Assembly (NCBI RefSeq): GCF_039839785.1
Contig: NZ_JBDOQT010000002.1
Coordinates: 620,001-684,000, forward strand
Length of the DNA: 64,000 nt
Origin: Pelagibius sp. CAU 1746
GTDB lineage: Bacteria > Pseudomonadota > Alphaproteobacteria > Kiloniellales > Kiloniellaceae
Direction: 5' to 3'
The notes beneath the pieces are model-generated. The model was not told the DNA's origin. It saw only the letters and a list, made by a program, of their open reading frames with translations, and made no database searches. Every line of letters starts with the position of its first letter. The first letter of the stretch is position 1. A program made the translations under genes and the position numbers. Shown here piece by piece: positions 7,664 to 17,199 of the stretch.

Positions 7664-8710
7664 ATGACCGACACCGGCACGGCCGGGGGCGCGATCCGCC
7701 CCAACACCTTCTTCTGCATCGACGGCCACACCTGCGGCAACCCCGTGCGCCTGGTGGCCGCCGGCGGCCCGGCCCTGACCGGCGCCTCCATGAGCGAGAA
7801 GCGCCAGGACTTCCTCGCCCGCTACGACTGGATCCGCACCGGCCTGATGTACGAGCCGCGCGGCCACGACATGATGTCGGGCTCGATCCTCTATCCGCCG
7901 AGCCGGGCCGACTGCGACGTCGCCGTACTCTATATCGAGACCTCCGGCTGCCTGCCCATGTGCGGCCACGGCACCATCGGCACCGTGACCTTCGCCGTCG
8001 AGCGCGGCCTGGTGCAGCCGCGCGAACCCGGTGTGCTGCGCCTGGAGACCCCGGCCGGTCCGGTCGAGGCGCGCTATGTCCTGAAGGACGGCTACGTGGA
8101 CTCGGTGCGGATCACCAACGTCGGCTCCTACCTGGCCGCCGAGGGCGTCACCGTCGACTGCCCGGAGCTGGGCGGCATCACCGTCGACATCGCCTACGGC
8201 GGCAACTTCTACGCCATCGTCGAGCCGCAGGAGGGCTACGGCGACATGGCCGATCTCACGCCCGGCGACATCCAGCGCCTCTCGCCGCTGCTGCGCGCGG
8301 CGCTCAACGACGCGGTGGAAATCGTCCACCCGGAAAACCCGACGATCCGCGGCGTCAGCCACATCCTCTGGACCGGCAAGCCGACGAAGCCGGAAGCCGA
8401 CGCGCGCAACGCGGTCTTCTACGGCGACAAGGCCATCGACCGCAGCCCCTGCGGCACCGGCACCTCGGCGCGCATGGCCCAGCTCCACGCCAAGGGCCGC
8501 CTGAAGACCGGCGACAAGTTCGTGCACGAGAGCATCATCGGCAGCCTCTTCACCGGCCGCGTCGAGGCGGAGACGGAGGTCGGCAATCACCCAGGCAATT
8601 CACACCGGGCCATCGTGCCTTCCATCGAGGGCTGGGCGCGCATGACCGGCCTCAACACCATCACCATCGACGCGCGCGATCCCTACGCGCACGGCTTCCA
8701 GGTGGTCTGA
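7664..8710 (+). CDS. Proline racemase family, probable 4-hydroxyproline 2-epimerase
   Basis: A 348-residue cofactor-independent racemase of the proline racemase superfamily. Both catalytic thiols are present, Cys100 in MCGHGTIG and Cys263 in SPCGTGTSA. This excludes the trans-3-hydroxyproline dehydratase branch, where the first residue is Ser or Thr, and supports two-base epimerisation. DGHTCGNPVRL near the N-terminus is typical of 4-hydroxyproline 2-epimerases, which turn trans-4-hydroxy-L-proline into cis-4-hydroxy-D-proline. The ATG at 7664 is chosen because the upstream open stretch overlaps the divergent gene. A DapA-family gene 3 kb downstream could catalyse the third step of the same route. 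A zinc exporter follows after six bases. Confidence 0.88.
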   Translation: MTDTGTAGGAIRPNTFFCIDGHTCGNPVRLVAAGGPALTGASMSEKRQDFLARYDWIRTGLMYEPRGHDMMSGSILYPPSRADCDVAVLYIETSGCLPMCGHGTIGTVTFAVERGLVQPREPGVLRLETPAGPVEARYVLKDGYVDSVRITNVGSYLAAEGVTVDCPELGGITVDIAYGGNFYAIVEPQEGYGDMADLTPGDIQRLSPLLRAALNDAVEIVHPENPTIRGVSHILWTGKPTKPEADARNAVFYGDKAIDRSPCGTGTSARMAQLHAKGRLKTGDKFVHESIIGSLFTGRVEAETEVGNHPGNSHRAIVPSIEGWARMTGLNTITIDARDPYAHGFQVV

Positions 8711-8716
8711 GGCCTC

Positions 8717-9631
8717 ATGGAGCATTCGCACCACGGTCATCATCACGGGCACGGACATGCCCATGTTCACGGGGCGGGTGCCGACAGCGAGAAGCGGGTG
8801 TTCTGGGCCTTCCTGCTCACCGCCGGTTTCATGGGCGCGGAGGTGGCCGGCGGCCTGATCTCCGGCTCCCTGGCGCTGCTCGCCGACGCCGCGCACATGC
8901 TGACCGACGCCGCCGCCCTGGCCCTGGCCTGGATCGCCTTTCGCATCGCCCGCCGCCCGGCCGACCCGCGGCGCTCCTACGGCTACGACCGCGGCCAGGT
9001 GCTGGCGGCCTTCACCAACGGCGCCGTGCTGATCGTCATCGTCTGCTGGATCTTCATCGAGGCGGTTCAGCGGCTGCGCGAACCGGTCCCGGTCGAGGGC
9101 GGCATCATGCTGGTGATCGCCAGCCTCGGATTGGTGGTGAACCTCGTCGCCTTCGCGATCCTGCACGGCGGCGACCGGCGCAACCTCAACCTTCGCGGCG
9201 CCGCCGCCCACGTCCTCGGCGATCTGCTGGGCTCGGCCGCCGCCATCCTCGGCGCCCTGGTCATCCTCTGGACCGGCTGGACGCCCATCGACCCGCTGCT
9301 CTCCCTACTGGTCGGCCTGCTGGTGCTGCGCAGCGCCTGGCTGGTGGTCCGCGAGTCGGTACATATCCTGCTGGAAGGCACGCCCGCCGGCATCGAACCG
9401 ACGGACCTGCGCCAGCGCCTCATCGACGACGTGCCGGGATTGATCGACGTCCACCACATCCACGCCTGGTCGCTGACCCCCGAACGGCCTCTGCTGACCC
9501 TCCACGCGCAGATCGGCGAGGCCAGCGACCCCCAGGCGACCCTGAAACGGATCAAGCAGGTGCTAGCCCGGCGCTACGGCATCGACCACTCCACCATCCA
9601 GATCGAACGCGGCGACTGCGGCGACGACTAG
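8717..9631 (+). CDS. Cation diffusion facilitator, zinc exporter (CzcD/ZitB type)
   Basis: A 304-residue inner-membrane metal/proton antiporter. The N-terminus is a His-rich cytosolic tail (MEHSHHGHHHGHGHAHVHG), followed by six predicted membrane helices. The metal site motifs are in TM2 (ADAAHMLTDA, HxxxD) and TM5 (AHVLGDLLGS, HxxxD), the usual zinc-selective arrangement. A cytoplasmic ferredoxin-like domain with HHIHAWSLTPE makes the C-terminus. It would export Zn(II), and possibly Co or Cd, from the cytoplasm. It follows the epimerase gene by six bases, so it is probably co-transcribed although no functional link is evident. Confidence 0.93.
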   Translation: MEHSHHGHHHGHGHAHVHGAGADSEKRVFWAFLLTAGFMGAEVAGGLISGSLALLADAAHMLTDAAALALAWIAFRIARRPADPRRSYGYDRGQVLAAFTNGAVLIVIVCWIFIEAVQRLREPVPVEGGIMLVIASLGLVVNLVAFAILHGGDRRNLNLRGAAAHVLGDLLGSAAAILGALVILWTGWTPIDPLLSLLVGLLVLRSAWLVVRESVHILLEGTPAGIEPTDLRQRLIDDVPGLIDVHHIHAWSLTPERPLLTLHAQIGEASDPQATLKRIKQVLARRYGIDHSTIQIERGDCGDD

Positions 9632-9684
9632 GGGGCGCAGGGCGGCGGAGGCACACCGCCCTGCATAGCTCCCTCGCCTGCCGC

Positions 9685-10284
9685 TTACTTCGGCAGCAGG
9701 ACGGTATCGATGACGTGGATCACGCCGTTGGACTGGCGCACGTCGGCGATGGTGACCGTGGCGGTGCGGCCGTTCTCGTCGGTCAGGGTGATGTTGCCCT
9801 TGGCGTCGTTCTCGGCCAGGAGCTTGCCGCCGGCGACCGTCGGTACGGCGTGCACGCCGTTATCATCGGCGATCATCTTGTTGATGGCGTCGCTCATCGC
9901 CGCGGCCTGGACCACGTGATAGGTCAGGACCTTCTGGAGCTGCGCCTTGTTCTCCGGCTTCAGCAGGTCGTCGACCGTGCCCGCGGGCAGCTTGGCGAAA
10001 GCTTCATCGGTCGGCGCGAAGACCATGAAGGGCCCCTCGCCCTGCAGCGTCTCCACCAGGCCCGCCGCCTTCACCGCGGCGACCAGGGTTTCGTGGTCCT
10101 TGGAGTTGACCGCGTTCTCGATGATGTTCTTCGAGGGATACATGGGCGCGCCGCCGACCATCGTGGTGTCGCCCGAAGCGGCGGCCGACTGCTGCTTCGC
10201 CATTCCTGTCTCGGCATTGGCCGTGCAGGCGGCCAGGCTGACGGCCAGGAGGCTCGAACCGATCAGTTTCGTCAAAGTCTTCAT
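9685..10284 (-). CDS. Fasciclin-domain lipoprotein
   Basis: A 199-residue secreted protein: lipoprotein signal MKTLTKLIGSSLLAVSLAAC with lipobox LAAC, a short linker, then one fasciclin (FAS1) domain from about residue 52. The domain has the H1 box FMVFAPTDEAFAKLP, the YHVV segment and the terminal box NGVIHVIDTVLLP. FAS1 domains mediate adhesion or ligand binding at the envelope. The start at 10284 is set by AAGGAAAGGA upstream and by the signal peptide. It is divergent from an ECF sigma factor and RskA-like anti-sigma, the same partnership as mycobacterial SigK-RskA-MPT70/MPT83, so it is probably a target of that sigma factor. Confidence 0.93.
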   Translation of the reverse strand: MKTLTKLIGSSLLAVSLAACTANAETGMAKQQSAAASGDTTMVGGAPMYPSKNIIENAVNSKDHETLVAAVKAAGLVETLQGEGPFMVFAPTDEAFAKLPAGTVDDLLKPENKAQLQKVLTYHVVQAAAMSDAINKMIADDNGVHAVPTVAGGKLLAENDAKGNITLTDENGRTATVTIADVRQSNGVIHVIDTVLLPK

Positions 10285-10394
10285 CGATGCTATCCTTTCC
10301 TTCTCGGAGCGCGGATAATTCCGCTCTCCCAGGGCTTGCGCCGCCGGACCGGAAAAAGTTTCGCTGCCGGACAAAAAAATTTCGAAGGGGACGG

Positions 10395-11003
10395 ATGGGC
10401 CGCGACGACACCGCAGGACCCCCAATGTCAGGGACCCCCGGATCAGGGCCCCCCGGAGCAGAGTCGCTCAGGGCAGAGGGCCCCGATTTCCTGCTCCCGC
10501 GCGTGGCGCGGCAGGACCGCGGGGCCTACCGGGCGCTCTACGACCTCTGTGCCGCGAAACTTTTCGGCGTCGCCCTGCGCATCTGTAGGGAAAGGAGCCT
10601 GGCCGAAGAGGCTTTCCAGGAAGCCTTCATCGCCATCTGGCGCAGCGCCGGCGACTTCGACCCGGCGCGCGGCTCGGCCCTGGCCTGGATGGCCGGGGTG
10701 ACGCGCAACCGGGCGCTGGACCTGCTGCGCAAGCGCGGCCGCGGCGACCGGCCGATGGAGGACGACGCGCTGGAGGTGCTGTTGAACGAGGCCGAGGGCC
10801 TGCGCGGCGACCAGGCCGACCTGAACGCGCTGCTGCAATGCCTGGAGCGCCTGGAAGAAACCCCGCGCCGGGCGGTGATCCTCGCCTACTGCGGGGGCCT
10901 GACCCGCGAGGAACTGGCGGTGCGCTTCGATGCGCCGGCGAATACGGTGAAGACCTGGCTGCGCCGGGCGCTGGCGGCGCTGCGCGGCTGCCTGGAAGAG
11001 TAG
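10395..11003 (+). CDS. ECF sigma factor, SigK/RpoE-like
   Basis: A 202-residue ECF-type sigma factor. Region 2 covers about residues 38-105 (YRALYDLCAAKLFGVALRIC, then AEEAFQEAFIAIWRSAGDFD, and the core-binding AWMAGVTRNRALDLLRKR). Region 4 covers about 145-200 with the helix-turn-helix LTREELAVRFDAPANTVKTWL. Regions 1.1 and 3 are absent, as expected. The ATG at 10395 is preceded by GAAGGGG. An ATG at 10425 is possible too. It directs RNA polymerase to stress promoters, probably its own operon and the divergent fasciclin gene, and is held inactive by the anti-sigma factor encoded 23 bases downstream. Confidence 0.92.
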   Translation: MGRDDTAGPPMSGTPGSGPPGAESLRAEGPDFLLPRVARQDRGAYRALYDLCAAKLFGVALRICRERSLAEEAFQEAFIAIWRSAGDFDPARGSALAWMAGVTRNRALDLLRKRGRGDRPMEDDALEVLLNEAEGLRGDQADLNALLQCLERLEETPRRAVILAYCGGLTREELAVRFDAPANTVKTWLRRALAALRGCLEE

Positions 11004-11026
11004 TGGAAGTGGAGTAGGATCGGCAG

Positions 11027-11722
11027 ATGGCCGACCAGGACGACAAAAGCCTCGACAAGGACCTGGACGCGGGCGAAAGGGCCCTCGGTACCGAAGCGCG
11101 CGACGGCGAGAGCGCGGAACAGCGGCGCGCGCGCCGGGACTGGGACGACAGGCTGGCGCCCCTGGCGCTCGCCGCGCCGCCGGCCGAGCCGCCCGCCGGC
11201 CTGTTCGAGCGCATCAGCGCGGCCCTGGACGGCGGGGCGGAGACGGCGAAGATCATACAGCTCGCCGAGCGCCGCACCCGGCGCTGGCGCGCCGTCGCCA
11301 TCGCCAGCAGCGGCATCGCCGCCTGCCTCATGGTCGTGGTCGGCGCCATCCTCGCCATTGTGCCGCTCGAGGTCGCGCCGCCGATGGCGCCGGCACAAAG
11401 CTACGTCGCCCTGGTCACGCCGGAAGGCGGGGAAGGCCCGGCGATGATCGTCGAGGTCGATGTGGAACGAGGCACCGCCGTCGTGCGGAGCCTCAGAGTC
11501 GACGCGCCTGAGAACCGCTCCTTGGAGCTCTGGCGGATTCCCCCTGGAGGAACGGCGGTCTCGCTCGGCCTCGTCGATCCGCAGCGCCCCAACCTGCTGT
11601 TCGACGCCGCGCTGCGGCCCGGCGACACCCTGGCGATCACCGTGGAGCCGCCCGGCGGCGCCCCAGGCGGCGTGGCGACTGGACCGGTGATCCTCAGCGG
11701 TCCGCTGATCCAAACGCGCTAG
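11027..11722 (+). CDS. Anti-sigma factor, RskA-like
   Basis: A 231-residue membrane anti-sigma factor. The cytoplasmic N-terminal part (about 1-85) is charged and contains WDDRLAPLALAAPPAEPPAGLFERI, where an anti-sigma helix would lie. One transmembrane helix is at about 86-114 (VAIASSGIAACLMVVVGAIL), followed by a periplasmic RskA C-terminal domain with VRSLRVDAPENRSLELW, a sequence style typical of that family. No zinc-binding HxxxCxxC motif is seen, so it is not a ZAS-type anti-sigma factor. It is co-directional with and 23 bases after the sigma gene. It would bind the sigma factor at the inner membrane and release it after an envelope signal. Confidence 0.88.
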   Translation: MADQDDKSLDKDLDAGERALGTEARDGESAEQRRARRDWDDRLAPLALAAPPAEPPAGLFERISAALDGGAETAKIIQLAERRTRRWRAVAIASSGIAACLMVVVGAILAIVPLEVAPPMAPAQSYVALVTPEGGEGPAMIVEVDVERGTAVVRSLRVDAPENRSLELWRIPPGGTAVSLGLVDPQRPNLLFDAALRPGDTLAITVEPPGGAPGGVATGPVILSGPLIQTR

Positions 11723-11782
11723 ATCACTCCTCGATCCGGCGGAATCGCCCGATCGAGAGTAAAGCGATCCACACTAATAAGT

Positions 11783-11824
11783 TAGAGCAACCTGCCCGCG
11801 TCCATCTGGACGCGGATTACTCTA
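11783..11824. terminator. Extended near-palindrome between convergent genes, candidate bidirectional terminator
   Basis: A perfect 9-bp inverted repeat, CCGCGTCCA and TGGACGCGG, at 11796-11815 is extended outward by imperfectly complementary TAGAGCAAC (11783-11791) and ATTACTCTA (11816-11824). It sits exactly between the convergent anti-sigma and DapA-family genes and overlaps the stop codon of the latter. No strong T-run follows on either strand, so termination is inferred from position and pairing. Confidence 0.6.
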
Positions 11825-12724
11825 GGCCGGCAGCGCGGGCCGCGTGTCGATGGCTTCCTGGATCAGGCCGGCGATGCGCGCGCGCTCCTCGCCCACCAGC
11901 GGCAGGCGCGGCGGGCGGCAGTCTTCGGTGCCGTGGCCGCACATGGCCTGGGCCAGCTTGATGTACTGCACCAGCTTGGGGTGGCAGTCGAGATGCAGCA
12001 CCGGCGTGAACCAGCGATAGAGACTCAGCGCCTCGGCGGTGCGCCCGGCCCGCGCCAGTTCCCAGAGTTTCAATGTCTCCTCCGGAAAGGCGTTGACCAG
12101 CCCGGCCACCGTGCCGGCCGCGCCCAGCATGACCGATTCCATCACCAGGTCGTCGACGCCGCCGAACAGCACGTAGCGCTCGCCGCAGGCGTTGACGATG
12201 TCGGTGAGGCGGCGCGGGTCGTCGGAAGATTCCTTGATGGCGACGAGGGTCGGCTCGTCGGCCAGTTCGGCGAACATTTCCGGCGTGATGTCGACGCCGT
12301 AGGTGACCGGATTGTTGTAGCACATGACCGGCAGGGCCGAGGCGCGGGCCACGGCGCGGTAGTGGGCCAGGGTTTCGCGCGCATCGGACTTGTAGACCAT
12401 CGCTGGTAGGACCATTAGGCCATCTGCGCCCAGGGCCTCCATGTCGGCGGCGTAGCGGCAGGCCGCGGCGGTGGTGGTCTCGGCAACCCCGGCGACCACA
12501 GGCACGCGCCCCGCCGCCGTTTCGGCCGCCGTCTTGACCACGGCGCGCTTCTCCGCCGCCTCCAGGGAGCAGTTCTCCCCCACGGTGCCGAGCATCACCA
12601 GACCGTGCACGCCGGCGCCGATCAGCATCTCCAGGTGCGCCGCGGTCGCCTCCAGATCCAGTTCGCCGCCGGTGGTGAACTGTGTCGTCGCCGCCGGGAA
12701 GACTCCCTCCCATTCCACCGTCAT
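11822..12724 (-). CDS. DapA/NanA-family (beta/alpha)8 Schiff-base lyase or deaminase
   Basis: A 300-residue class I aldolase-type enzyme of the dihydrodipicolinate synthase family. The Schiff-base lysine is Lys164 in VAIKESSDD and the catalytic tyrosine Tyr136 in CYNNP. The substrate-carboxylate loop, normally GTTGE, reads GTVGE at residues 46-50, so one of the paired Thr residues is replaced by Val. This departs from true DapA and suggests another substrate. Because a hydroxyproline epimerase-type gene is nearby, delta-1-pyrroline-4-hydroxy-2-carboxylate deaminase is an attractive role, but 2-keto acid aldolase activity is equally possible. The proline dehydrogenase-like and semialdehyde dehydrogenase steps are not in the window. 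Confidence 0.85.
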   Translation of the reverse strand: MTVEWEGVFPAATTQFTTGGELDLEATAAHLEMLIGAGVHGLVMLGTVGENCSLEAAEKRAVVKTAAETAAGRVPVVAGVAETTTAAACRYAADMEALGADGLMVLPAMVYKSDARETLAHYRAVARASALPVMCYNNPVTYGVDITPEMFAELADEPTLVAIKESSDDPRRLTDIVNACGERYVLFGGVDDLVMESVMLGAAGTVAGLVNAFPEETLKLWELARAGRTAEALSLYRWFTPVLHLDCHPKLVQYIKLAQAMCGHGTEDCRPPRLPLVGEERARIAGLIQEAIDTRPALPA

Positions 12725-12836
12725 GCCCCTTGCCCCTTCATGGTCGCCTCACGCCTCCGAATGGACTGTGACTTCTCAAGCTCTTAGCATGTCCCACCGC
12801 CCTGCGTCATCGAATCAGGCCGCCTTGGAAACGAGA

Positions 12837-13313
12837 ATGCACACGACAGGCTGCCCCTTGCCCCGTCTTGCGGTGCTGGCGGTGGTGACCCGCGGCCATC
12901 CCACGGGGCCGCAGGTCCTGCTGGTGCGCCGCGCCAATCCGCCCCAGGCCGGACACTGGGGCTTTCCCGGCGGCAAGGTGGAATGGGGCGAGCCCATCGC
13001 CGAGGCCGCCCGGCGCGAGCTGCGGGAAGAAACCGGCGTCCGGGGCGCCAACCCCAGGCCCTTCGAGGTCATCGACCTGATCGACGGTGGCCACCATCAT
13101 CTGATGGTCGCCCTGCGCCTGGATTGGGCCGGCGGCGAGCCCCTGGCCCGCGACGACGCCCTGGAGGCGCGCTGGGTCGGTGCGGCGGCTCTGCCGCAGC
13201 CGCTCTGCGCCGATGTCGCCCGGGTGGTGCGCGGGGTGATGGAGGGGCAGGCCGACCGCGCGGCGCCGCGGCCCGGAGCGGAGACCGGGTCCGGGGCTGG
13301 AACCACGGAGTAG
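12837..13313 (+). CDS. NUDIX hydrolase
   Basis: A 158-residue NUDIX pyrophosphohydrolase. The complete NUDIX box runs from GGKVEWGEP to [11 protein letters not shown] (pattern GX5EX7REUXEEXGU), preceded by HWGFPGGK. Such enzymes cleave nucleoside diphosphates linked to a variable group, using Mg(II). The N-terminus [12 protein letters not shown] leads directly into the fold. The C-terminal 25 residues are low-complexity Ala/Pro/Gly. The ATG at 12837 fits better than one at 12789, since a purine-rich GGAAACGAGA precedes it. It is divergent from the DapA-family gene. Substrate not predictable, but ADP-ribose-like compounds or oxidised nucleotides are common. Confidence 0.9.
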   Translation: MHTTGCPLPRLAVLAVVTRGHPTGPQVLLVRRANPPQAGHWGFPGGKVEWGEPIAEAARRELREETGVRGANPRPFEVIDLIDGGHHHLMVALRLDWAGGEPLARDDALEARWVGAAALPQPLCADVARVVRGVMEGQADRAAPRPGAETGSGAGTTE

Positions 13314-13425
13314 CCGGCCGGGACCCCGGCGGCCGGAATTGCCCGCCGGCAGCCTCGACTTCCGGCCGCCGCGGCGAGCCCTGGCACCGTGATCGGAAAT
13401 TTTGGAAAACTATTCCATTGTTGCC

Positions 13426-13455
13426 TTGACGCGGCGGTTCGAATGCCGCATTAAT
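13426..13455 (+). promoter_or_regulatory. Candidate sigma-70-type promoter of the gntR-gck unit
   Basis: TTGACG (13426-13431) and ATTAAT (13450-13455) are separated by 18 bases, a plausible -35/-10 pair upstream of the FadR-type regulator. The flanking 13314-13425 stretch holds nothing else recognisable. Confidence 0.5.
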
Positions 13456-13466
13456 AGGTTTCAAAG

Positions 13467-13477
13467 TGGTCATACCA
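13467..13477. promoter_or_regulatory. FadR/PdhR-type operator TGGTCATACCA
   Basis: TGGT-CAT-ACCA is a perfect inverted repeat fitting the TGGTNNNACCA consensus of FadR-subfamily GntR regulators. It starts about 12 bases after the proposed -10 box and 110 bases before the regulator gene. The same pattern occurs in front of glcD (24134-24150). It is probably an autoregulatory site. Confidence 0.65.
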
Positions 13478-13586
13478 AAAAACCACTAGTGTATCTCCGG
13501 ATTGAAAGGGAGGCTGGCAGAAAATCGGAAACGGAGCCCCGGGGAACGCCGGGCGCGACGGGACCGAAAAGCCGGCGCAGGACGCC

Positions 13587-14348
13587 ATGGATCGTCGATT
13601 TCAAGAAATTCCGCGCGAGCGCGTGGCCGATCGTATCGCCAGCGAGCTGTTGCGCATGATTTCCAGCGGCGAACTGGCCCCCGGCGAACGCCTGCCCGGC
13701 GAGCGGCAACTGGCGGACATGATGGGCGTCAGCCGCGTTTCCGTGCGCGCCGCCCTGCAGCAGCTCAAGGCGCAGGGCTTCGTCACCGCCGTCCAGGGCG
13801 GCGGCACCCGCATCACCGCGGCGGCCGACCAGCTCGATTCGGCGCTGGCCCGCCTTGTGCGCGCCAACCGCAACAACCTGCACGACCTCGCCGAGGTGCG
13901 CGCCAACCTGGAAGTCTGGGCCGCGCGCCGCGCCGCCGAGCGGGCGACGCCGGAGCAGTTGCAGGAGATCGAGCGCTGCTTCGCCACCATCATGAGCCCG
14001 GACCGCCCCTCGCGCGCCAAGGCAGAAGACGACCTGAATTTCCACCTGGCCATCGCCAAGGCGTCGAACTCCGCCGTCTTCATGCACCTCATGTCGATTC
14101 TGGGCGACATCCTGGAGCAAATGTTCGCCTTCCATCGCTATAGCCTCTATTCCAGCCCCGCCGACGACCGCCGCTTCATGGAGCAGCACCGGGCAATCTG
14201 GGCCGCCATCCAGCGCGGCGACGGCGACGCGGCCGAAGAGGCCATGCGCGAGCACCTGTCCACGGTGCTGTCGCGCTACGAGGAAGAGAAAGAAGAAGAA
14301 GAGTCCCTGCAGGCGGCGCAAGAGCCGCAGGCCGCGGCCCGCGGTTGA
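13587..14348 (+). CDS. FadR-subfamily GntR transcriptional regulator (FCD domain)
   Basis: A 253-residue repressor. The N-terminal winged helix (about 8-75) has RVADRIASELLRMISSGELAPGERLPGERQLADMMGVSR, a textbook GntR pattern. The all-helical FCD ligand-binding domain (about 95-225) has the metal-ligand pattern D...H in DDLNFHLAIA, HLMSIL and EQHRAIWAAI. The tail is acidic (EEEKEEEE). The family senses small organic acids. Its stop overlaps the start zone of glycerate kinase, so it belongs to the same transcript. Matching TGGTNNNACCA sites lie upstream of this gene and of glcDEF, so glycolate, glyoxylate or pyruvate is a likely effector, comparable with GlcC or PdhR. Confidence 0.9.
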   Translation: MDRRFQEIPRERVADRIASELLRMISSGELAPGERLPGERQLADMMGVSRVSVRAALQQLKAQGFVTAVQGGGTRITAAADQLDSALARLVRANRNNLHDLAEVRANLEVWAARRAAERATPEQLQEIERCFATIMSPDRPSRAKAEDDLNFHLAIAKASNSAVFMHLMSILGDILEQMFAFHRYSLYSSPADDRRFMEQHRAIWAAIQRGDGDAAEEAMREHLSTVLSRYEEEKEEEESLQAAQEPQAAARG

Positions 14349-14353
14349 CGCCT

Positions 14354-15676
<1,323 letters not shown>

Positions 15677-15740
15677 CACACGCCCGAACACCGGAAATTT
15701 TGGGCTGGGTTCTCGGAGAATCCTGAGTAAACTCCGCGCC

Positions 15741-17159
15741 ATGCGACGACAAAGAAAAGCAAAGATTGTAGCCACGCTCGGCCCCGCCTCCTCCTCCAAG
15801 GAGCAGATTCGCGAACTTTTTCGCGCCGGCGCCGACGTATTCCGTCTCAATTTCAGCCACGGCACCCACGAAGACCACCGCAAGCGCTACGAGACGATTC
15901 GCGAGGTCGAGGCGGAGGTCGAGCGCCCGATCGGCATTCTCGCCGACATGCAGGGCCCGAAGCTGCGTATCGGCGAAGTGGAGGGTGGCGAGGTCGTTCT
16001 GAAAGCGGGGCAGTCCTTCCGCCTGGATCTGGACGAGACGCCCGGCAACGACAAGCGCGCGCCGCTGCCGCATCCGGAGATCTTCGCCGCCATCTCGCCC
16101 GGTACCGCCCTGCTGATCGACGACGGCAAGCTGCAGCTGGAGGTGCAGGACTGCGCACCCGACTACGCCGAGACCAGAGTCGTCACCGGCGGCCCCTTGC
16201 GCGACCACAAGGGCGTCAACCTGCCGGGCGTGATCCTGCCGATTTCCCCTATCACCGAGAAGGACCGCGCCGACCTGGAGTTCGCGCTGGATCTGGGCGT
16301 CGATTGGATCGCGCTGTCTTTCGTCCAGCGGCCGGAGGATCTGACCGAGGCGCGCCGGCTGATCGGCGAGCGCGCGGCGATCATGACCAAGGTCGAAAAG
16401 CCCGCCGCCCTGGAATGCCTCTCTCAGCTCATCGCGCTGTCCGACGCCATCATGGTGGCGCGCGGCGACCTGGGCGTGGAGATGCCGCCGGAGACCATCC
16501 CCAGCCGCCAGAAGCAGATCATCCACGCCTGCCGCCTGTCGGGCGTGCCGGTGGTGGTGGCGACCCAGATGCTGGAGTCCATGATCGCGGCGCCGGCACC
16601 GACCCGCGCCGAGGCCTCCGACGTGGCGACCGCCGTCTACGACGGCGCCGACGCGGTGATGCTCTCCGCCGAGTCCGCCGCCGGCAAGTACCCCAAGGAA
16701 GCCGTCACCTTCATGGACCGGATCATCGCCTCGACCGAGGCTGACCCCGCCTACCGCGGCCTGATCCATGCGCGCGAGGGCGACCCGGAGGCGACCGGCG
16801 CCGACGCCATCTCCGCCGCCGCCTCGCAGGTCGCCTCGACGCTCTCCACCGCGGCCATCGTCAACTACACCATGTCCGGCTCCACCGCCCTGCGCGCCGC
16901 GCGCCAGCGGCCCAACGTGCCGATCATGGTCTTCACCAACGAGATCCGCACGGCGCGCCGCCTGGCGGTGCTGTGGGGCGCCCACTGCCTGCACACCGAG
17001 GACGTGTCCAACACTCAAGAGATGGTGGAGAAGGCCTGCCGCCTGGCCGTACGCGAGGGCTTCGCCGACCTGGGCGACACCCTGGTGATCACCGCCGGCG
17101 TGCCCTTCAAGACACCGGGCACCACCAACATGCTGCGCATCGCCCGGGTGGAGCAGTAG
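15741..17159 (+). CDS. pyk: Pyruvate kinase
   Basis: A 472-residue pyruvate kinase of normal length. The start RRQRKAKIVATLGPASSS and VFRLNFSHGTHEDH belong to the N-terminal barrel. The signature ALECLSQLIALSDAIMVARGDLGVEMP follows ITMTKVEKPAA-type residues, then QMLESMIAAPAPTRAEASDVATAVYDGADAVMLSAESAAGKYP. The C-terminal allosteric domain ends in GTTNMLRIARVEQ. It converts phosphoenolpyruvate and ADP to pyruvate and ATP. It follows the glycerate kinase gene by 64 bases. Glycerate kinase plus pyruvate kinase is also the end of the ttu tartrate operon of Agrobacterium, where the pair funnels glycerate to pyruvate. Confidence 0.96.
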   Translation: MRRQRKAKIVATLGPASSSKEQIRELFRAGADVFRLNFSHGTHEDHRKRYETIREVEAEVERPIGILADMQGPKLRIGEVEGGEVVLKAGQSFRLDLDETPGNDKRAPLPHPEIFAAISPGTALLIDDGKLQLEVQDCAPDYAETRVVTGGPLRDHKGVNLPGVILPISPITEKDRADLEFALDLGVDWIALSFVQRPEDLTEARRLIGERAAIMTKVEKPAALECLSQLIALSDAIMVARGDLGVEMPPETIPSRQKQIIHACRLSGVPVVVATQMLESMIAAPAPTRAEASDVATAVYDGADAVMLSAESAAGKYPKEAVTFMDRIIASTEADPAYRGLIHAREGDPEATGADAISAAASQVASTLSTAAIVNYTMSGSTALRAARQRPNVPIMVFTNEIRTARRLAVLWGAHCLHTEDVSNTQEMVEKACRLAVREGFADLGDTLVITAGVPFKTPGTTNMLRIARVEQ

Positions 17160-17199
17160 CCGGGGAGACCCGGTGCCGCGCCGCTCCGGGCGCTCCTGT

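Noticed and set aside
7960-10701. A 913-codon open frame on the plus strand
   Set aside because: It runs out of frame through the epimerase and zinc exporter genes and antisense to the fasciclin gene, with Arg/His/Pro-rich nonsense composition.
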